Below are positions 60,701-64,000 of a DNA stretch of 64,000 bases, in pieces. The notes under the pieces were generated by a model that searched no databases, had not been told where the DNA came from, and saw only the letters and a program-made list of their open reading frames with translations. Source of the DNA: Haliclystus octoradiatus (lineage: Eukaryota > Cnidaria > Staurozoa > Stauromedusae > Haliclystidae); contig OU744446.1 of NCBI GenBank assembly GCA_916610825.1, positions 16,426,538-16,490,537 of the forward strand, read 5' to 3'. The position numbers and the translations under genes were made by a program. Positions within the stretch are counted from its first letter, which is position 1. Each line of letters begins with the position of its first letter.

Positions 60701-63470
60701 TTCCACAGACACTGTTATAGCATCTTCGAAGACACACGGACCATCCATCGATATAAGCGGTGAAGCTGAGATTTTTAATTTTCTTAATGTTTCAACAACT
60801 TCTTTAGTGTGATGTACAACCTAAAGTAACAAATAAATTTGAAAGATAAACAATTTACAAAAACGTTATCGACCGAATTTGAAATAGCAGAAATATCTCA
60901 GTAACTTGGCAGGGTTAGTAACAACAAACACAATTAGCCTACTGTTGGTGGTCGACGAAAGGAAGGCATCTGAGTACAGTAAGCAGCGTCCGATAAAATA
61001 ATTTTCCTTCTGGGATTGTCATGGAAATATGACAACAAATGTACCTTTTGACTTTCCCTCCAAAGAAAAGAAAGCTAAAGATTTTTTCTTTGTGTTAGAA
61101 AAAACTAGAATACAACTATTTCCTACACTTCTTCTTGAAATTGTGCTAGCCTTCCGGGACTGAGAATCCAGGAATCACCCATTTTATTGAACCCGGACAG
61201 TAAGTTATTAAATTAAAAAATACAAAGGATCTTTATGAAGGCAAGATCAATTTGCTAAATGTTATAGGCCTACAATTCAGTATCGCTGTTGTTGTTGTTG
61301 TCATGAACGGATTTTACGCCACAGAGATAGATATTTCCATATTTTTCCTAAAAGTTTATGTGGCCTATAAATTAGCGGGAACTGCTGCTGCCCCCGGCCT
61401 GCATATGGGTTAATCCGGCACTGGCAATTGATATTTATCAGGAATCAACAGTTCACATGTAACCTACAAAAATGAACTTTCAGGTTATAAGCTGGCTATT
61501 TCCCGCCCTAACAAACACAACAAATATGTTCATTAATCAGATCCATAAGGAACATTCAAAGTCTAGCCTACTAACCTGGACTGTCAGCTCACTTGTAATA
61601 TTGTTGTCTTTGTTAAAGTCAAATGATATGGGGTAATTTCCGCATTTAGATGTAATGTATCTCCGTCGTGTCCTCTCGACACCATACGTTTGTTTGTGTT
61701 GCATGCTTACAACAATATACAATCCGGGACTCACTATACCAAATGAATAAATATCATTTTCTCCGCGGAATCCTAAGAGATATTTAAAGAAATATCCACA
61801 GATTAATCAAACTTGATTTAATCAAACTGAGAACTGGCATGTTCTAGAATAGAGTCTAAAGTGAAGGCCTATCGATGCCTGAAAAACCCCTCAACAATAA
61901 ACCGTATACAATTGATAAGGGAATAATCGAATAAGGCTCAAAAGCAAGTGTTTTTAGTTTTTAGCTCAAAACAATTAAAATGACTTTGAGTAGATTAAAT
62001 GTTTTACTACAAGTTAGCCTACTAGAGTCCATAATTTATCTAGACAGCAAATAGTTATGCTCCAATATATTGGTATGATGAATTCGAAATTGTGAACATG
62101 AAATATTGTTATAATTAAGAAAACGGATGAGGCTCACTTGTTACTGTTTTCTTATTGTAAATATGAATAGCAGGAGTGGATTACATGAAATAAATATGAA
62201 AATATGAATATGTAAATATGAATTACATGTCACCATTTTCATGTGTGTTTTCTTGTGATAAAATAATTACCTTTTATTAATGAATATGGAAAGAAATCTC
62301 GATCGTCTAGAGGTTTTAAATATGTTGGTAGATCTTCGTTTAATTTCTTCAGACGTACATCTTCAAATTTACAATTCTTTTGATATAGTGCAGCAACTGG
62401 TATAAATTTTTCATTGCCAAATAATTCTTCTGTTACTTCTAACACATAACTTATCGGGGTTTCAATTTTTTCAAATTGATCCCTCAATTCCATCGTAGGT
62501 GGTTTGACATAAGCAATGTTTTTATTATTTGAATCCAATGACAATAAAAATGTCTGAGCATAGGATAATGATCTTTTACCGTTATCGCAGTCATACGAAC
62601 CAATAAATTGGAACTGTAAAGAAAAAGATACAATCAACACCATGCGTGTTAGAGGAATGAACAATTATATAATCAGACAATCAGTTACAAAATTTCTGAA
62701 AATAATCGAACCAGATCATACATCGGATCAGATAATGTAATAGTAATCTGAATGTTTGAAAAATTTCGCAATCCAAATCTGATCTGATTCGAAGGAGAAT
62801 AATCCAGAAAAAATTGTTGATCTGATCCATTCTGACAAAATCGGAATCCGATTGTTCAAACCGGCAAAAATTTCCAGAAATTTATTAATATCAAAGGTTT
62901 TGAATGTGAAAACTATAGCCTGATTTCTTAAATAAATACGGTATAGATGCATCGAAAATAATCAAATAGTGTAGTAAATTAAGGCAGACAAATATCTTTA
63001 ATTAATCAAGTTTTCTGAAAACAAGTCGTTGTCAAATAAAGTATTAACATTTTCAAGGAAATCTAAAATCCGATCTGATCTGATCCGAAGTTGATTATAC
63101 AAGAAAACCGACGATCAAAAATCCAATCCCATCCAACCAAAACCCGATTGGATGGGATTCAGATCAGATTTGCAGACCTCTAGAACCAACTTTCCAATCC
63201 AGCATCCCATCTAAGTTTCGAATATTTAGTACTGCATCAGTAGGCCTAACTACTACCGTAATCAATACAAACGATCGTTTCGAAGGTTCAAACACATCAC
63301 TTAAAACATTATAGTAAAGAAATGTGGAAATAAGAGTAGGCCGGCTTATCGTATCGTATATCAGTTATGTAGATTACCTTCAGTGGTGCTGAACTTCGTT
63401 TTAAATATGAAAAACTTCCCTTGTCTCGACTTTTGGCACCTTTCAGTGTAGTTAAATCAGGATAAATATC
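54781..63470 (-). CDS. ZU5 and death-domain protein, 8 exons, 5' end missing
   Basis: Exons in transcript order: 63470-63378, 62613-62271, 61772-61576, 60820-60561, 59299-58985, 57345-57204, 56495-56261, 55109-54781 (TAA stop). All have GT-AG borders and join in one frame (637 residues). Around residues 190-300 lies a ZU5-like fold (SPLISMDGPCVFEDAITVSV ... TISFDTTHFGQW, compare the HFSxW end of ZU5). A UPA-like region may follow. The last about 100 residues resemble a death domain (LFSKLLGLNPKDLEVINND, then LILEKWQEIKNNGATILNLL). ZU5/UPA/death combinations occur in UNC5, PIDD and ankyrins and act in receptor or apoptosis signalling. The N-terminus is outside the window, so membrane or LRR parts cannot be judged. 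Which subfamily is unknown. Confidence 0.7.
55315..56155. mobile_element. Foldback element, 841 bp, in the last intron of the ZU5/death gene
   Basis: The left arm (55315 to about 55686) is the reverse complement of the right arm (55801-56155), with few differences. Termini ATATTATAATAGAACCAAG and CTTGGTTCTATTATAATAT. The spacer of about 114 bp contains CGCGCGG and CGCGCGAC. An interrupted copy lies at 51885-54535. The 63-codon frame over the right arm is not a gene. Confidence 0.85.
57661..57776. repeat. TTCATGAA palindrome cluster, copy 3
   Basis: Repeated GTTCATGAAC and GGTCATGAACAG words, the densest of the three clusters (see 1848 and 4174). Confidence 0.6.
58687..58891. mobile_element. 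hAT-type MITE, copy 4
   Basis: Ends CAGGGTCAGACAAAA and TTTTGCCGGACCCTG, inverted repeats of each other. Flanked by an 8-bp duplication GGTCTCTT (58679-58686 and 58892-58899). Internal TGGGATCCTAGA and TCTAGGATTCCA are inverted. The best-preserved copy of the family. Confidence 0.9.
59890..60215. repeat. GATC/GGATCC-rich degenerate repeat
   Basis: Many GGATC words (CAGGATCCGATAAGATCTCC, GGCCGGATCTGGATCTGC, CAGATCCGGATCTTAAAAAT) in an intron of the ZU5/death gene. A similar texture lies at 62690-63185. Confidence 0.4.
60296..60470 (-). repeat. Reverse relative of the CATG-rich repeat at 2.0-2.6 kb
   Basis: Contains ACACCATGAAAATG, AAAAAGTTTGAAAACCATG and GGTTTGGTGTCAGTAGTG. These correspond in reverse to CATTTTCATG, CATGGTTTTCAAACTTTT and the ACTACTGACACCAAAAC block near 2425. 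Confidence 0.6.
60984..61196. mobile_element. hAT-type MITE, copy 5
   Basis: Starts CAGCGTCCGATAAAA and ends TTTTATTGAACCCGG. An 8-bp duplication ACAGTAAG flanks it (60976-60983 and 61197-61204). Internal CCTTCTGGGATTG and CCTTCCGGGACTGAGAATCC blocks match the family. Confidence 0.75.
62690..63185. repeat. GATCTGATCC-rich degenerate repeat
   Basis: Repeated GATCTGATC, ATCCGATTG and GGATGGGATTCAGATCAGAT words through an intron of the ZU5/death gene. No coding potential. Confidence 0.4.
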
Positions 63471-64000
63471 CTTTCAGAGAAAAAGAAGAAGAATTAAAAA
63501 TGTTGCAATCAAATGAGCAATAATATTATGTTATCATTTATCAAATCCTCTGTGACCGCAATCAATATCAATAGATTCATCACATGAACCTTATTAGGCT
63601 AGGGTTATATGGACGCACCGAACTCAATTAATTCATTCATTCGGATTAAATCTCATGATAGCGCGCTTCGTATAACACCATTCGGTTCATCAACATTCCT
63701 CAAAAAACATTAAGTGCGTCAAGCTAGCTCCGCACATCAAGCCTTGATGTGCGGAGCTCTTCTTCATGAATTAATGTCATCGCCACGTTATACGAGCGAG
63801 CTATCATCGCACCGAAATAAATACATTCGACTCACGGTGCTGTGATTGAGCTCCTATATCTACCTTATATGGCAATAAACCGGGGGATGTGCAAATTATG
63901 AATTATTTTAAAGGATGTTTCCATGGCAATGCGATAGAAAGAACATCGCTTTCGGGAAGTTTCTATGGTGACTTGTTTATATGATTGAAAGATGGCTGAC
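63471..64000. other. Upstream intron of the ZU5/death gene, no further exon seen
   Basis: The acceptor TCTCTGAAAG precedes exon 63470-63378, so transcription comes from beyond the window or from an exon I could not recognise. The stretch holds one perfect hairpin (63726-63758). Confidence 0.4.
63726..63758. repeat. Perfect 16-bp-arm palindrome
   Basis: AGCTCCGCACATCAAG and its exact reverse complement CTTGATGTGCGGAGCT are separated by a single C. GC-richer than its surroundings. Confidence 0.9.

Overview
The window is AT-rich, intron-rich animal DNA. Genes are split into short exons with GT-AG borders and separated by dense transposon debris. Host genes point to an invertebrate metazoan: a nephrocystin-3 orthologue, a ZU5/death-domain protein, and PAN and LamG-type extracellular domains. 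I cannot name the species from sequence alone.

Layout. (1) 132-13737, plus strand: the 3' half of a nephrocystin-3 (NPHP3) gene. I trace 18 exons that join in one uninterrupted frame (about 609 residues), covering the end of the NACHT module, a winged-helix region and the TPR array. Its introns hold a tRNA-derived SINE, hAT-type MITEs with 8-bp target duplications, a hairpin MITE, a 286-bp direct duplication and an (AACAT)n array that ends next to a splice acceptor. (2) 15.0-31.96 kb: a nest of transposons. A CR1/L2-like LINE (15.0-22.2 kb) ends in an (ATT)n tail grown to about 2.5 kb. A BEL/Pao deletion derivative carrying only gag and protease sits inside the LINE ORF (17381-21346, 564-bp LTRs, target duplication CTCTC). 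A complete BEL/Pao element sits inside the ATT array (23293-30576, 582-bp LTRs, target duplication ATTAT). The two LTRs of each element look identical by eye, so both insertions are young. (3) 32-47.4 kb: few genes. It holds SINE copies, a transposase-like exon fragment, two long inverted repeats (38.6-39.6 and 40.5-41.2 kb), a 3-4 copy exon-like tandem repeat (41.6-42.8 kb), a LamG-like terminal exon with a frameshift, and a PAN-like first exon with a hydrophobic leader. (4) 47.4-50.9 kb: a decayed Ty3/gypsy-type element. (5) 51.2-54.5 kb: a transposase-like exon whose inverted partial copy lies 18 kb away, then a foldback element interrupted by both a MITE and a 5'-truncated LINE. (6) 54781-63470, minus strand: eight exons in one continuous frame encoding a ZU5-like domain followed by a C-terminal death domain; the 5' end lies outside the window. 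Its introns hold an 841-bp foldback element and further MITEs.

The host genes do not form a pathway that can be read from their order. The notable signal is the layered mobile-element architecture, with several insertion boundaries resolvable to the base. All gene models are read by eye from frames and splice signals. Identity and homology claims have not been tested by alignment.
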